From contig JACQUX010000038.1 in the NCBI GenBank assembly GCA_016210045.1, positions 1 to 64,000 on the forward strand: DNA of 64,000 nucleotides, in the 5' to 3' direction. Position 1 is the stretch's first letter. Each line of letters opens with the position of its first letter. Made by a program: the position numbers and the translations under genes. A model generated the notes under the pieces. It made no database searches. It was not told where the DNA came from and worked only from the letters and a program-made list of their open reading frames with translations. Below, piece by piece: positions 1 through 8,268 of this stretch. This stretch comes from Deltaproteobacteria bacterium (GTDB taxonomy: Bacteria; UBA10199; GCA-002796325; JACPFF01).

Positions 1-90
1 ATCTAATGACGAAAACGGCGAGGGTGAGCGCGCGGCGGCTCGTTGCCGCCGCGATAGCGTACCCTGGGCGCGGGGACACTCGGCCCCGGC
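1..90. repeat. Dispersed hairpin repeat, copy A (left part outside window)
   Basis: Positions 1-68 match 31674-31742 with one single-base gap and two substitutions (T versus C in the GAGGG(C/T)GAG segment, and T versus A in the loop of the GC hairpin). The CGCGGCGGC/GCCGCCGCG hairpin is kept. In the complete copy this core is enclosed by a perfect 29-bp inverted repeat. Here only the right side is visible, and 62-90 would be the right arm. After CCCTGGG its sequence differs from the other copy, so the core is shared while the arm is not. Function unknown. Confidence 0.7.
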
Positions 91-117
91 CCCCGGTCAC
101 AGCAATACGCTATTCGG

Positions 118-1245
118 TTACGCTGCGGCAGGAAATTGCAACACGCCCGGGGCCGCCAGGCTCTTGAACAACCGCGCCACCACCGGATGCACGATCTTGC
201 CCCCTTGACACTGCAGCCCGCGCCGCAACGACTCTTCTTCTTTCATCGCCTGCTCGAGTCCCAACTCGGCGATCCGCGTGACATACGGAAACGTCGCCTT
301 CGTGAGCGCCTCGGTCGAGGTCTGTGGAGTCAGCGCCGGCATGTTCGGCACGCAGTAATGGAGCACGTTGTATTTCAGATAGGTCGGGCGCCGATGTGTC
401 GTGGCCCGTGAGGTCTCCACGCAACCGCCTTGGTCGATCGAGACGTCGACGATCACGGAGCCCGGACTCATTTGTTGGACCATCTTCTTCGTGACAATCT
501 TGGCCGTCTTGTCGCCCGTCGCGTGGACGCCGCCGATCACGAGGTCCGACTTGCGGACCCAGGCGGTCACGTTGTCCGGCGTCGATTCGATCACCAGACA
601 TTTGTCCATGAATTGTTCCCGCAACTGCCGACACCGTTCCGGATTGATGTCCATCAGCACGGTTTCAGCTCCGAGACCGATCGAGACTTGCGCTGCGTTG
701 ATCCCGACCACGCCGCCGCCTAACACGGCCACGGTCCCGCGCCGCGTTCCGGTGACGCCGCCGAGCAGCAGACCCTTGCCGACTTTGCCGCCGCCATGCA
801 GTAATCCTGCGCCGATCTGGACCGCAATCCGTCCCGCGACTTCGCTCATCGGCGTGAGCAGTGGGAGCTGGCCGTTGACCGTCTGGACCGTTTCATAGCC
901 CAACGCGATCATCTCTTTTTTGCAGAGGGCGCGCGCCAATTGAGGAACGCCCGCCAGATGGAGGTAGCAGAAAAGAATCTTGCCCGGTTCGAAGAATTTG
1001 AATTCGGTCGGGAGCGGTTCTTTCACCTTCACGATCAAGTTCGCCATTTTCCAGATCTTGGCCGCTTGATTCAGGATCGTGGCGCCGGCGTCACGGTAAT
1101 GGCGATCGGAAAAGCCGCACAAGATGCCGGCATTTTTTTCCACCAAGACCGTGTGTCCGGACCGGATCAGATTGCTGACTCCGTCCGGCGTGAGCGCCAC
1201 GCGCGTTTCAGAATCCTTCACCTCTTTGGGGACGCCGATAATCAT
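118..1245 (-). CDS. ald: Alanine dehydrogenase
   Basis: NAD-dependent alanine dehydrogenase (L-alanine to pyruvate plus ammonium, reversible), 375 aa, the usual family length. The N-terminal AlaDH/PNT domain starts MIIGVPKE and carries R15, K75 (KVKEPLP) and H96 (YLHLAG), the known pyruvate-binding and catalytic positions. The NAD-binding domain has the glycine-rich VLGGGVVG motif followed by LMDIN, and a VSIDQGG segment containing the catalytic aspartate. The start was set at 1245 because MIIGVPKE is the conserved N-terminus and AAGGAG lies just upstream; the frame stays open further upstream, but that part looks unrelated. It lies last in a run of same-strand genes. Soluble enzyme. Confidence 0.97.
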   Translation of the reverse strand: MIIGVPKEVKDSETRVALTPDGVSNLIRSGHTVLVEKNAGILCGFSDRHYRDAGATILNQAAKIWKMANLIVKVKEPLPTEFKFFEPGKILFCYLHLAGVPQLARALCKKEMIALGYETVQTVNGQLPLLTPMSEVAGRIAVQIGAGLLHGGGKVGKGLLLGGVTGTRRGTVAVLGGGVVGINAAQVSIGLGAETVLMDINPERCRQLREQFMDKCLVIESTPDNVTAWVRKSDLVIGGVHATGDKTAKIVTKKMVQQMSPGSVIVDVSIDQGGCVETSRATTHRRPTYLKYNVLHYCVPNMPALTPQTSTEALTKATFPYVTRIAELGLEQAMKEEESLRRGLQCQGGKIVHPVVARLFKSLAAPGVLQFPAAA

Positions 1246-1442
1246 ACGAGACTCCTTTTGTTCAGTCGGTAGATGATGGGTTAATCGCGCGGGGCCTATA
1301 GCACCGGCTTTTGCGGCTGACAAGGGGGGTGTGGCGGAAATGGGTAGGTGCCTCCTGGGCGCAGGCAGCTGTCGATGGATAAAGTGTTGTAAAATCAGCT
1401 TGTTATTCCAGTGTCTGTGGTTTTGACCGGCAGACTGTGGTT

Positions 1443-2138
1443 TTAACGCCTTGCGAGGCGGCCAAGGGCAATCAGCCCGGCGATCAACGCGATCCCGATT
1501 CCGTACTGATGGGTCTGGATGGCGAACGCGAGTTGGGCGAGGGCCTGTTGCGGGATCGTGAGTTCGTTGTTCAGGTCGGACCATGTCGTGATGCACGGGG
1601 CCATCAGCAGCGGAAACCACAGCAACGCGATGATCGCCAGGAAGGCCGCGCAGCCGAGGTAGAGCCCATATTGGGGGCGCGTCTCTTGGCGGAACAACGC
1701 ATCGGCGAACGCGCCGGCGCCGGTCAAGCGTTGTTCAAAGGCCGCCCAACCGTGCGGATGGGCCAGGAACTTCTGGAGCGGAAGGCGTTGCGGCCGGCCT
1801 TGTTCGTCATCGTAAGAGAAGCGGCCGTGTTCGTGCCGCAGCTTTGCGACTGAACGGATGGGAAACGTGGTCGCCGCTCGCCCGAAGAGCCATTGGATGA
1901 TGATCTGTTCGCGTGTTACGACGCAGTAAGGATGTCGCCAACAGCGAATGCCGAGGCGCAAGCAGAGCAGGCCTAAGAATAAGAGTGGACCGGAATTGCC
2001 GAAGAGGCGAGACCCAAAACTGAAGTCGAGAAAATATTGTATGAGTGGCGTGACGACGAGCGCGGTGCCACCGACTACGCTCGTAATGATCAGGAGTGGG
2101 TGAAAGCGGATTTGCAGGTCGGTGGCGGATGCGTGCAT
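1443..2138 (-). CDS. Predicted membrane protein, unknown function
   Basis: 231 aa, family not recognised. Hydrophobic stretches at about residues 14-36 and 48-62 are followed by a soluble middle (about 68-145) with a VVTREQIIIQWLFGR segment that recalls membrane-anchored PH-like (bPH/YdbT-type) domains. Two more hydrophobic segments lie at about 158-182 and 212-226. The PH-like reading is inference from this pattern only. It starts 17 bases after the end of the preceding same-strand gene, so the two are probably co-transcribed. No strong ribosome binding site is visible. Confidence 0.75.
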   Translation of the reverse strand: MHASATDLQIRFHPLLIITSVVGGTALVVTPLIQYFLDFSFGSRLFGNSGPLLFLGLLCLRLGIRCWRHPYCVVTREQIIIQWLFGRAATTFPIRSVAKLRHEHGRFSYDDEQGRPQRLPLQKFLAHPHGWAAFEQRLTGAGAFADALFRQETRPQYGLYLGCAAFLAIIALLWFPLLMAPCITTWSDLNNELTIPQQALAQLAFAIQTHQYGIGIALIAGLIALGRLARR

Positions 2139-2155
2139 GCGTGAGGCCTAGCACA

Positions 2156-3655
2156 CTACGCGGTGGTGACCAACCACTGTTCCACGCGCCGGAACACCGC
2201 GCCGAGCGAAGGGCGTGCGGATTGGAGTTCCAACATCAGAAAACGGCCGTCGTCGGGAGGTCGGATCGCGTCGTGGTAGATTTTGGCGGCATCGGGCGCG
2301 TTGGTGTCCGCTTCCAGGATGCGGAGGATTTCTTGTATGTAGTTTTCCGTCAACGCGCGTTGCATCGCACTCACGGCCTCGGGCGTGACCAGTCCGGCAT
2401 CCACGCGCTGCGCGAAACACTCCACGACGGCTCGCAGTGCCGCCAGCCGTGGGTCCGTCTGTAAATCCAGATCGGCGGCGCGGTTCAGTCGGACCCAGAG
2501 ATGGGACAGAATGCGGCCTGCCAGCGATCGGTCGTCGCGATACGGGTCGGCCTCTTCGGGGCTTAATTGATCAATCTCCTTTTGCAGCACTGCAAAACGA
2601 TCCGGCGGCGGATCCGCTGTCGTGACGGGCGCCGGTCGTGGAGTGGCCGCTGGTGGCGGAGGTGGAGGTGGCGTGGCGCCGAGCGCTCGATCGAGGGCGT
2701 CGCCTACTGCGTCTGGTGAGAGGGCCCTTGGTACACTTGGTTCCGCGAGCCGAATCACCTGCCGTCTCGTAGTGCCGCCCAAGCGCGCACACCAATCTTG
2801 CGCAGTATCCAACGCCTGGCGGTGCAGCGGGAATCCTTCAGAGACCCGGATGGCCGCAAACGCTGAAGCGAGCATCGAATAGTCGCCGGCGAGGAACAAT
2901 GGCGTGGCGTGGCCCTGTTCCGCGATCTGGCGGAGCGCGACCAATTCCTCTCGCGGGATGAGTGCTGGTTCCGTCGCGGTTGGTTCAAATGCCAGGCGGT
3001 GTAAAAAGCGAAATAACGGGCCTGCGGCGCCTGCGGTGATCAGATCGAGCATCGTATCGTTACCTTGATAGAGCGTCATCATCAGCGGGACCCAATGCTC
3101 CTGGCGCAGATACGGGAAATCGTGATGCGCGGCGCGCCAATCGGCGCGGTCATCGAACAGTCGCACCACGCGATCGGGATCGCTAATGACATCGTATTGG
3201 AGCCCCAGACGAGACGTCACTTCCGTGATCAGCGCACAGTGCCACAGCCGCGCGACCGCCGCCGCGCGATCGATCGCCACGGCCGATCCGCCGGGGGTTG
3301 GCGGCGGCAACAAGCCGGCAACGACCCCGCCGGACTCGATCAACAACGCGCTGAGACAGCGGAAATATTGATCCACGACCGAGGGGTCGGAGTCGTCGCC
3401 GGCGAACATGCCGCCCAGTGCAGTGACTGACACGTGGGCCACCGGTCCGGCAAAGCGCTGGAGCTGCGTGTGAAAGGCACGTGCCCCAGCAACCGAATAA
3501 CTGATAGCCGTCGTGCCGAACCGTTCATGCGCCGTGTGTGGATCGCGCAATGCTTCGATCATCCGGCCCGGCTGTGCGGGACCAAGACGTGGCCGCATAT
3601 GCAGCGCCCGCGCCACGCCTTGTTGCAACGCCATGCCGGGAACCTTTATTGCCAT
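2156..3655 (-). CDS. Uncharacterised 499-aa protein
   Basis: No family recognised. The protein is mostly helical and soluble-looking, without signal peptide or membrane segment. A proline stretch at about residues 355-370 separates an N-terminal part rich in long helices from a C-terminal helical domain of about 125 residues. The start at 3655 (MAIKVPGMALQQG) is chosen because GAGGAG lies about eight bases upstream; the frame is open to 3766, but that extension is encoded by short repeats. It is followed at 17 bases by the 231-aa membrane protein. It resembles in style, but not visibly in sequence, the other orphan proteins at 19.8-27 kb. Confidence 0.8.
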   Translation of the reverse strand: MAIKVPGMALQQGVARALHMRPRLGPAQPGRMIEALRDPHTAHERFGTTAISYSVAGARAFHTQLQRFAGPVAHVSVTALGGMFAGDDSDPSVVDQYFRCLSALLIESGGVVAGLLPPPTPGGSAVAIDRAAAVARLWHCALITEVTSRLGLQYDVISDPDRVVRLFDDRADWRAAHHDFPYLRQEHWVPLMMTLYQGNDTMLDLITAGAAGPLFRFLHRLAFEPTATEPALIPREELVALRQIAEQGHATPLFLAGDYSMLASAFAAIRVSEGFPLHRQALDTAQDWCARLGGTTRRQVIRLAEPSVPRALSPDAVGDALDRALGATPPPPPPPAATPRPAPVTTADPPPDRFAVLQKEIDQLSPEEADPYRDDRSLAGRILSHLWVRLNRAADLDLQTDPRLAALRAVVECFAQRVDAGLVTPEAVSAMQRALTENYIQEILRILEADTNAPDAAKIYHDAIRPPDDGRFLMLELQSARPSLGAVFRRVEQWLVTTA

Positions 3656-3715
3656 CACTGCGCTCCTCTGTGCTTCTCTATTCGGCGGAGCGGCGAAAAA
3701 GTTGCGTGGAAAACT

Positions 3716-3780
3716 TGGTGACTGGTGGCTGGGGGGCGGACCATGTGCGTGCCATTGCCCAGTCACTAGCCATCAGCCAC
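3716..3780. repeat. Heptamer repeats in inverted arrangement
   Basis: Three 7-base units (TGGTGAC, TGGTGGC, TGGGGGG) at 3716-3736 face three complementary-type units (CAGTCAC, TAGCCAT, CAGCCAC) at 3760-3780, so the array can fold on itself. The units match the TCACCAG/CCACCAG heptamers inside ftsI at 35541-35603. The right half encodes the last residues of the Fic protein and its stop codon; the left half sits in the leader of the 499-aa gene. Confidence 0.7.
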
Positions 3781-4896
3781 CGCTTTCCCGAGCCACCGGA
3801 GTTGATAACTGGCATTCCGCCCCCGACCGACGCTAGGGCACAGGAGGCCTTTGGCAATCAAGTCGGCCATTTCACGGAACGCGGTCGCGCGGCTGCACTT
3901 GGTCAGCCCGACATACTTCCGCGTCGTGAGCCCTCCCACAAAACCGTCGGGACCCGCTTCGAGTAAGCGATGGACCACTTTGCGTTGACGATCACTCAGG
4001 GACACCGCAGCAAACGCGCGCCAGAATTCCGAGCGAGCGAGAATGTTGGCGATCATCGTTTCCGAGCGGGTGATCGCCCGCGTCATACATTCCAAAAACC
4101 AGCGCAGCCACTCGGTGATATCGAGACCGCCTTGTTGCGCGGATTCCAGTGCGCGATAGTAGGCATCGCGTTCAGCCATAATCTGCGCGGACAGACTGTA
4201 GTAGCGTGGAGCGGACTGCTCGTCCTGAGCCAGCGCCATATCCGTCAGCGTGCGCGCGATGCGTCCATTGCCATCGTCAAACGGATGGATCGTCACAAAG
4301 TACACATGAGCGACCGCGGCACGAATCAGTCCATCGATGGTTCGTTGACTGCGGTGCCACCAGAGAAAAAATTGCGCCATCTCCTTCGCGATGCGAGCAG
4401 CGGGCGGCGCTTCATAATGGATGCGCTCCCGCCCGATGGGCCCGGACAGGACCTGCAAGTCCGACGAGCGCCATTGCCCCACCCGTACCCGCTGCATCCC
4501 GGAAAAGCCGGTCGGGAACAACGCCGCCTGCCAGCCTTTGAGGCGCGTTGCGCTCAATTGCGCGGCATAATGTGTCGTCGCCTCGAGGAGGATGTTCACG
4601 ACGCCGTCGATGTAGCGATTGGACGGGGGGAGCCCAGCCGACGGCAGTCCCAAACGGCGGACGACAGAAGAGCGCACCGCCTGCGGATCAATGACGGTCC
4701 CTTCGATCGCGGACGTCTGTACGGCTTCATGGACCAAGATTTCCGCTTGGGATTCCTTGTCCAATCCCAGTCCCAACATTCGGATGCGGGCCAAGAGTTG
4801 ACCTTGGGCAAACCGGCATTGCCCCAGCGGCGTGGTCAATTGATCCGCTTGCCAAGTCAGACGCGGCCACTTTTTGTCCTGCCAGATATAGGACAT
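3766..4896 (-). CDS. Fic-family protein (probable AMP transferase) with C-terminal HTH
   Basis: Fic proteins transfer AMP or other nucleotide groups to target proteins. The 376-aa product has an N-terminal DUF4172-type segment starting MSYIWQ. It has an inhibitory-helix motif TSAIEG at 61-66, fitting (S/T)xxxE(G/N) and hence N-terminal self-inhibition. The catalytic Fic motif HPFDDGNGR lies at 204-212 with H204, and a winged-helix-like region at about 300-370 is suited to DNA binding. ATG at 4905 is an alternative start; neither has a clear ribosome binding site. Four half-sites of a candidate operator lie just upstream, so autoregulation is likely (inference). The C-terminus (AVADG) is encoded by heptamer repeat sequence. 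It could act as a toxin-like or regulatory enzyme. Confidence 0.93.
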   Translation of the reverse strand: MSYIWQDKKWPRLTWQADQLTTPLGQCRFAQGQLLARIRMLGLGLDKESQAEILVHEAVQTSAIEGTVIDPQAVRSSVVRRLGLPSAGLPPSNRYIDGVVNILLEATTHYAAQLSATRLKGWQAALFPTGFSGMQRVRVGQWRSSDLQVLSGPIGRERIHYEAPPAARIAKEMAQFFLWWHRSQRTIDGLIRAAVAHVYFVTIHPFDDGNGRIARTLTDMALAQDEQSAPRYYSLSAQIMAERDAYYRALESAQQGGLDITEWLRWFLECMTRAITRSETMIANILARSEFWRAFAAVSLSDRQRKVVHRLLEAGPDGFVGGLTTRKYVGLTKCSRATAFREMADLIAKGLLCPSVGRGRNASYQLRWLGKAVADG

Positions 4897-4907
4897 ACTC
4901 GTCATTG

Positions 4908-4962
4908 ATGAGGCGATTATCGCTTCATAATATGAAGCGATTATAGTTCGTAATCGCTTCAT
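4908..4962. promoter_or_regulatory. Candidate fic operator with four half-sites
   Basis: The 10-base half-site ATCGCTTCAT occurs at 4919-4928 and 4953-4962. Its exact reverse complement ATGAAGCGAT is at 4932-4941, and a one-mismatch reverse copy (ATGAGGCGAT) is at 4908-4917. The middle pair forms a perfect 10-3-10 palindrome. The block begins three bases upstream of the alternative ATG of the Fic gene and lies between it and the divergent ligase gene. The C-terminal HTH of the Fic protein is the obvious candidate binder (inference). Confidence 0.7.
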
Positions 4963-5101
4963 CGGCAAGAGTGCTTCCATTGGCGCCTCAGCACGCCGAC
5001 GTGCCGCGGTGGGTGGGGCCGCAGCGCATGGGAGTGCCGAGGACAGCGCGAGCCACCATCTCCTTGACCTCACCCCTCGGCCCCTCTATATCCGCCGACC
5101 A

Positions 5102-7081
5102 ATGGTGGAAAGCGCCGAACAAGCCCAAACGGTCTGGGAGCCGACTGCGGAGTGGATCGCGTCTTCTCATGTCAGGCGTTTCATGCGTGCCCACGGGATT
5201 GCCGACGCGGCGACGCTGCGACGGCGTTCGGTTGAGGACATTCGTTGGTTTTGGGACGCGGCACTGCAGGACCTCGGCGTGGAGTGGTTCACGCCGTACA
5301 CGCAAGTCTTAGATGATAGCGCCGGTTTCGCCTGGGCGCGTTGGTTCGTGGGCGGGGAGTTGAATTTGGTCCACAACTGCGTGACACGGCACGCCGTCGG
5401 CGCGCGCGCGCAGCAGGCGGCCGTGGTCTGGGAAGGAGATGGCGGCGAGCAGCGCACGTTGACGTTCGCCGAGCTCGCAGCGGACATTGCGCGCTTGGCC
5501 CATGCATTGACGACGCTCGGCGTGCGGCGCGGCGACGCGGTCGGACTTTATTTGCCGATGACGCCCGAAGTCGTGATCGGAATGTTCGCGTGTCATCAAC
5601 TCGGAGCTGTTGCCGTCCCGATCTTTTCCGGCTATGGGCCCGATGCGATCGCGACCCGGTTAAACGATGCGCAGGCCGTCGCGGTCTTAACGGCCGATAT
5701 TGGGATGCGGCGCGGTCGAGCCGTCCCGCTCAAACAGACATTAGATACAGCGCTCGCCACCGTGCCGTCGGTGCGCCACGTGATCGTCGCGCGGCGTGGC
5801 ACCGAGACGACGTCAGTGCCGTGGCACGCGGGACGGGATCAATGGTGGACGGATGCAGTGCGCGAAAGTGCGCCGACCACCGAGATAGCGCGTCTCCCTG
5901 CGGAAGCGCCGGCGCTGATCCTCTATACTTCCGGCACAACTGGTCGCCCGAAGGGTTGCGTGCATACGCACGCAGGGGCATTGGCGCAGATCGCGAAAGA
6001 ACTCGGGTATCACTTCGACGTGCGTCCCGGCGACATCTTCTTCTGGATGACCGATATCGGCTGGATGATGGGGCCGTGGGAACTGGTCGGCGCACTTTTT
6101 CACGGCGCCACGGTTGTCCTCTACGAAGGGGTCCCCGATTTTCCCGCGCCGGATCGACTGTGGCGGCTGGTTGAGCGTTATCGCGTCACCCACTTAGGGA
6201 TTTCCCCGACGGCGATTCGCGTGCTGAAACGCGCGGGCGATGACTGGGTGACGCGCTGCGATCTCGCTTCCCTTCGTGTGCTCGGTTCGACCGGGGAACC
6301 GTGGGATCCGGAGGGCTACACCTGGTTCTTCGAACAGGTCGGCGGGAAGCGCTGTCCGATCATTAATATTTCCGGCGGCACGGAGATCATCGGCTGCCAT
6401 TTGGCGCCACTCCCCATCGCGCCGCTCAAAACTGCGAGTTTGCAAGGTCCGGGGTTGGGGATGGACGTCGACGTCTTCAATGAAGCCGGCGAATCGGTGC
6501 GCGGCGAGATCGGCTATTTGGTCTGCAAACAACCGGCGCCGTCGATGACGAAAGGGTTTCTGAACGACTCGCCGCGCTATCTGGAGACCTATTTCAGTAA
6601 ATGGCCGCAGATTTGGAATCACGGCGATTGGGCGGTGGTCGATCGCGACGGCGCATGGTTCCTGATGGGACGTGCCGACGATACGATCAAGGTGGCGGGC
6701 AAACGGGTCGGGCCGGCGGAGATCGAAGGGGTCTTGATGCAGCACGCGGCCGTGGCGGAGGCGGCCGTGATCGGCGTGCCGCACGCGGTGAAAGGCGAAG
6801 GGATTGTCTGCTTTGTCGTATTAAAGGATGCATGCGCGGGCGACGCGGTGTTAGCAACGACGTTGCGTCAACACGTCGCCACGGCGCTCGGCAAGCCGAT
6901 GCAGCCGGAGACTGTGGTATTTGTACCCGCGTTGCCGAAGACGCGTTCGGCCAAGATCGTGCGCGGGGCGATTCGGCGCGTGTGGCTGGGCGAAGCGGCG
7001 GGCGATTTATCGTCGGTCGAAAATCCGGGAGTCTTGGAAGACATTGCAACATGCAAAGTGCAACAACCATCAACTCTATAA
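5102..7081 (+). CDS. Acetyl-CoA synthetase-like AMP-forming ligase
   Basis: Member of the adenylate-forming acyl-CoA synthetase superfamily: activates a short carboxylic acid with ATP, then forms the CoA thioester. 659 aa, the usual Acs length. An N-terminal cap domain leads to the P-loop motif YTSGTTGRPKG, the FFWMTDIGWMMG segment, ISGGTEIIG, the hinge GRADDTIKVAGKRVGPAE and the C-terminal lysine region KTRSAKIVRG. True Acs usually has SGKI there, so the substrate may not be acetate. ATG at 5102 lacks a clear ribosome binding site, and the frame is open to 5009. It is followed at 13 bases by a rhodanese gene, probably as an operon, and transcribed divergently from fic. Confidence 0.93.
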   Translation: MVESAEQAQTVWEPTAEWIASSHVRRFMRAHGIADAATLRRRSVEDIRWFWDAALQDLGVEWFTPYTQVLDDSAGFAWARWFVGGELNLVHNCVTRHAVGARAQQAAVVWEGDGGEQRTLTFAELAADIARLAHALTTLGVRRGDAVGLYLPMTPEVVIGMFACHQLGAVAVPIFSGYGPDAIATRLNDAQAVAVLTADIGMRRGRAVPLKQTLDTALATVPSVRHVIVARRGTETTSVPWHAGRDQWWTDAVRESAPTTEIARLPAEAPALILYTSGTTGRPKGCVHTHAGALAQIAKELGYHFDVRPGDIFFWMTDIGWMMGPWELVGALFHGATVVLYEGVPDFPAPDRLWRLVERYRVTHLGISPTAIRVLKRAGDDWVTRCDLASLRVLGSTGEPWDPEGYTWFFEQVGGKRCPIINISGGTEIIGCHLAPLPIAPLKTASLQGPGLGMDVDVFNEAGESVRGEIGYLVCKQPAPSMTKGFLNDSPRYLETYFSKWPQIWNHGDWAVVDRDGAWFLMGRADDTIKVAGKRVGPAEIEGVLMQHAAVAEAAVIGVPHAVKGEGIVCFVVLKDACAGDAVLATTLRQHVATALGKPMQPETVVFVPALPKTRSAKIVRGAIRRVWLGEAAGDLSSVENPGVLEDIATCKVQQPSTL

Positions 7082-7094
7082 AGGAGAGTGCATC

Positions 7095-7523
7095 ATGAGC
7101 TTCGAAATCATTACCCCAAAACAGGCGTATCAACGGATGCAAGAGGGGTGGCGCTACCTCGATGTCCGGACCGAAGAAGAATTCGCCGCCGGCTATGCGA
7201 CCGGTGCGGTCAATATTCCGCTCTTCGCCACGACGCCGCAAGGCCGCACGCTGAATGCCGACTTCGTGACGTCCGTCCGGACCACATTCCCGGCGACGAC
7301 CAAGCTCGTGATCGGCTGCGCGTCCGGCGGTCGGTCCGGCAAGGCGTGCGAATTGCTAGGCGCCGAAGGCTACGCGCATCTGGCCAACATCGACGGCGGT
7401 TTCGTCGGCCGCGCCGATCCGGCAACGGGACAGCTGGTACAAGCGGGCTGGAAGGCGGAAGGACTGCCGGTCAGCAAGGCCAAAGGCGGCTGCGGATCGC
7501 CGTCGTGCGGCTGCGGCCACTAA
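7095..7523 (+). CDS. Rhodanese-domain sulfurtransferase with Cys-rich tail
   Basis: 142-aa single-domain rhodanese. The active-site loop is C75-ASGG-R80, matching the CxxxxR loop of sulfurtransferases, and an LDVRTEEEF segment is typical of the family. The C-terminus ends GGCGSPSCGCGH, four cysteines and a histidine in a short tail that could bind a metal or carry persulfide; this is inference. AAGGAG at 7081-7086 fixes the start. It lies 13 bases after the ligase gene and converges with the VapC toxin gene, whose stop lies two bases away. Confidence 0.93.
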   Translation: MSFEIITPKQAYQRMQEGWRYLDVRTEEEFAAGYATGAVNIPLFATTPQGRTLNADFVTSVRTTFPATTKLVIGCASGGRSGKACELLGAEGYAHLANIDGGFVGRADPATGQLVQAGWKAEGLPVSKAKGGCGSPSCGCGH

Positions 7524-7525
7524 TC

Positions 7526-7921
7526 CTATTCGTGCAGCAACGTAACGTTGATCTGGTCCACGTCAAGAAAATGGTGATCTGCGGTCAGCAAAGTCCCTCC
7601 GACGGTCATGCAGCAGGCGCTGATCCAGATGTCGTTCGTAGGGATCGGGCGTCCTTTTTTTCGCAGGCGTGCGAAGATTGCCCCGAAGTTCCGCGCCACA
7701 TCGAGGTCGACAAGGATGATCCGGACCTGGAACTCTTCAATAAATCGGTCGAGCCGCTGGAGATTGCGCACCAGCTTCGCTCCATGCTGAAATCCGTAGT
7801 GGAGTTCGCCATAGGCGATGACTGGGAGCAGCAAGGTGGTGGCTTGCGAAGCCGCTTCTAATGCGGCGTCGTGGCCGATGTCGCACAGGCAGTACGCGTT
7901 CGTGTCGAGAACCAATTTCAT
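7526..7921 (-). CDS. vapC: PIN-domain ribonuclease toxin, VapC type
   Basis: 131-aa PIN domain protein, normally a Mg-dependent endoribonuclease acting on tRNA or rRNA. The four acidic metal ligands are in place: D6 in LDTNAY, E39 in AYGEL, D97 in TNDIW and D115 in TADHHF. It begins four bases after the stop of the antitoxin gene, the standard antitoxin-then-toxin order. Whether the module is active cannot be judged from the sequence. Confidence 0.93.
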   Translation of the reverse strand: MKLVLDTNAYCLCDIGHDAALEAASQATTLLLPVIAYGELHYGFQHGAKLVRNLQRLDRFIEEFQVRIILVDLDVARNFGAIFARLRKKGRPIPTNDIWISACCMTVGGTLLTADHHFLDVDQINVTLLHE

Positions 7922-7925
7922 GACT

Positions 7926-8219
7926 TTACTTTACAGGGGCTCGCGTACCCTCCGCCTGCGGCTGAGGGCAATCCCACTCACTTTCATCGATATGAGAAAA
8001 GTGCCGTGTCGCTTTGCGGAAGGCGGCGTAGTCGGATCGCTGCATGTGGCCGAAAAACTGTCGCACGCGGGCGCGCCGTTCCCGGTGCGGTGTGACCCCG
8101 AGCGCCTTTGCAAGAGCCTGTAACACGATTTCTGTCTTGGTTTTTCCGGTCTTCCGCACGGCGTCACGCAAAGCCATGGCGATGCCCTTGGGCAACATGC
8201 GGATGCTGAGTGCGCTCAT
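7926..8219 (-). CDS. vapB: Ribbon-helix-helix antitoxin, VapB type
   Basis: 97 aa. The N-terminal 45 residues (SIRMLPKGIAMALRD...TKTEIVLQALAKALG) have the short strand and two helices of a ribbon-helix-helix DNA-binding domain. The remaining part is charged and would wrap the toxin. AGAGGAG upstream supports the ATG at 8219. It directly precedes vapC, with which it forms a toxin-antitoxin operon. Direct repeats at 8238-8268 are a candidate autoregulatory operator. Confidence 0.85.
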   Translation of the reverse strand: MSALSIRMLPKGIAMALRDAVRKTGKTKTEIVLQALAKALGVTPHRERRARVRQFFGHMQRSDYAAFRKATRHFSHIDESEWDCPQPQAEGTRAPVK

Positions 8220-8237
8220 ATGCTGGCTCTCCTCTGC

Positions 8238-8268
8238 GTACTACAGTTGCAGAGTTTTGTACTACAGT
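8238..8268. promoter_or_regulatory. Direct repeats upstream of vapBC, candidate operator
   Basis: GTACTACAGT occurs at 8238-8247 and again at 8259-8268, start-to-start 21 bases, close to two helical turns. The repeats occupy most of the 48-base gap between the serine hydrolase gene and vapB, where the vapBC promoter should be. Binding by the ribbon-helix-helix antitoxin is inferred. Confidence 0.5.

Noticed and set aside
1246-1620. N-terminal extension of alanine dehydrogenase
   Set aside because: The added residues are Pro/His/Arg-rich and unlike the family; MIIGVPKE with AAGGAG upstream at 1245 is the clear start.
5102-7081. Definite assignment as acetyl-CoA synthetase (acs)
   Set aside because: The superfamily and length fit, but the C-terminal lysine motif is SAKI rather than SGKI and substrate residues cannot be judged; left without a gene symbol.
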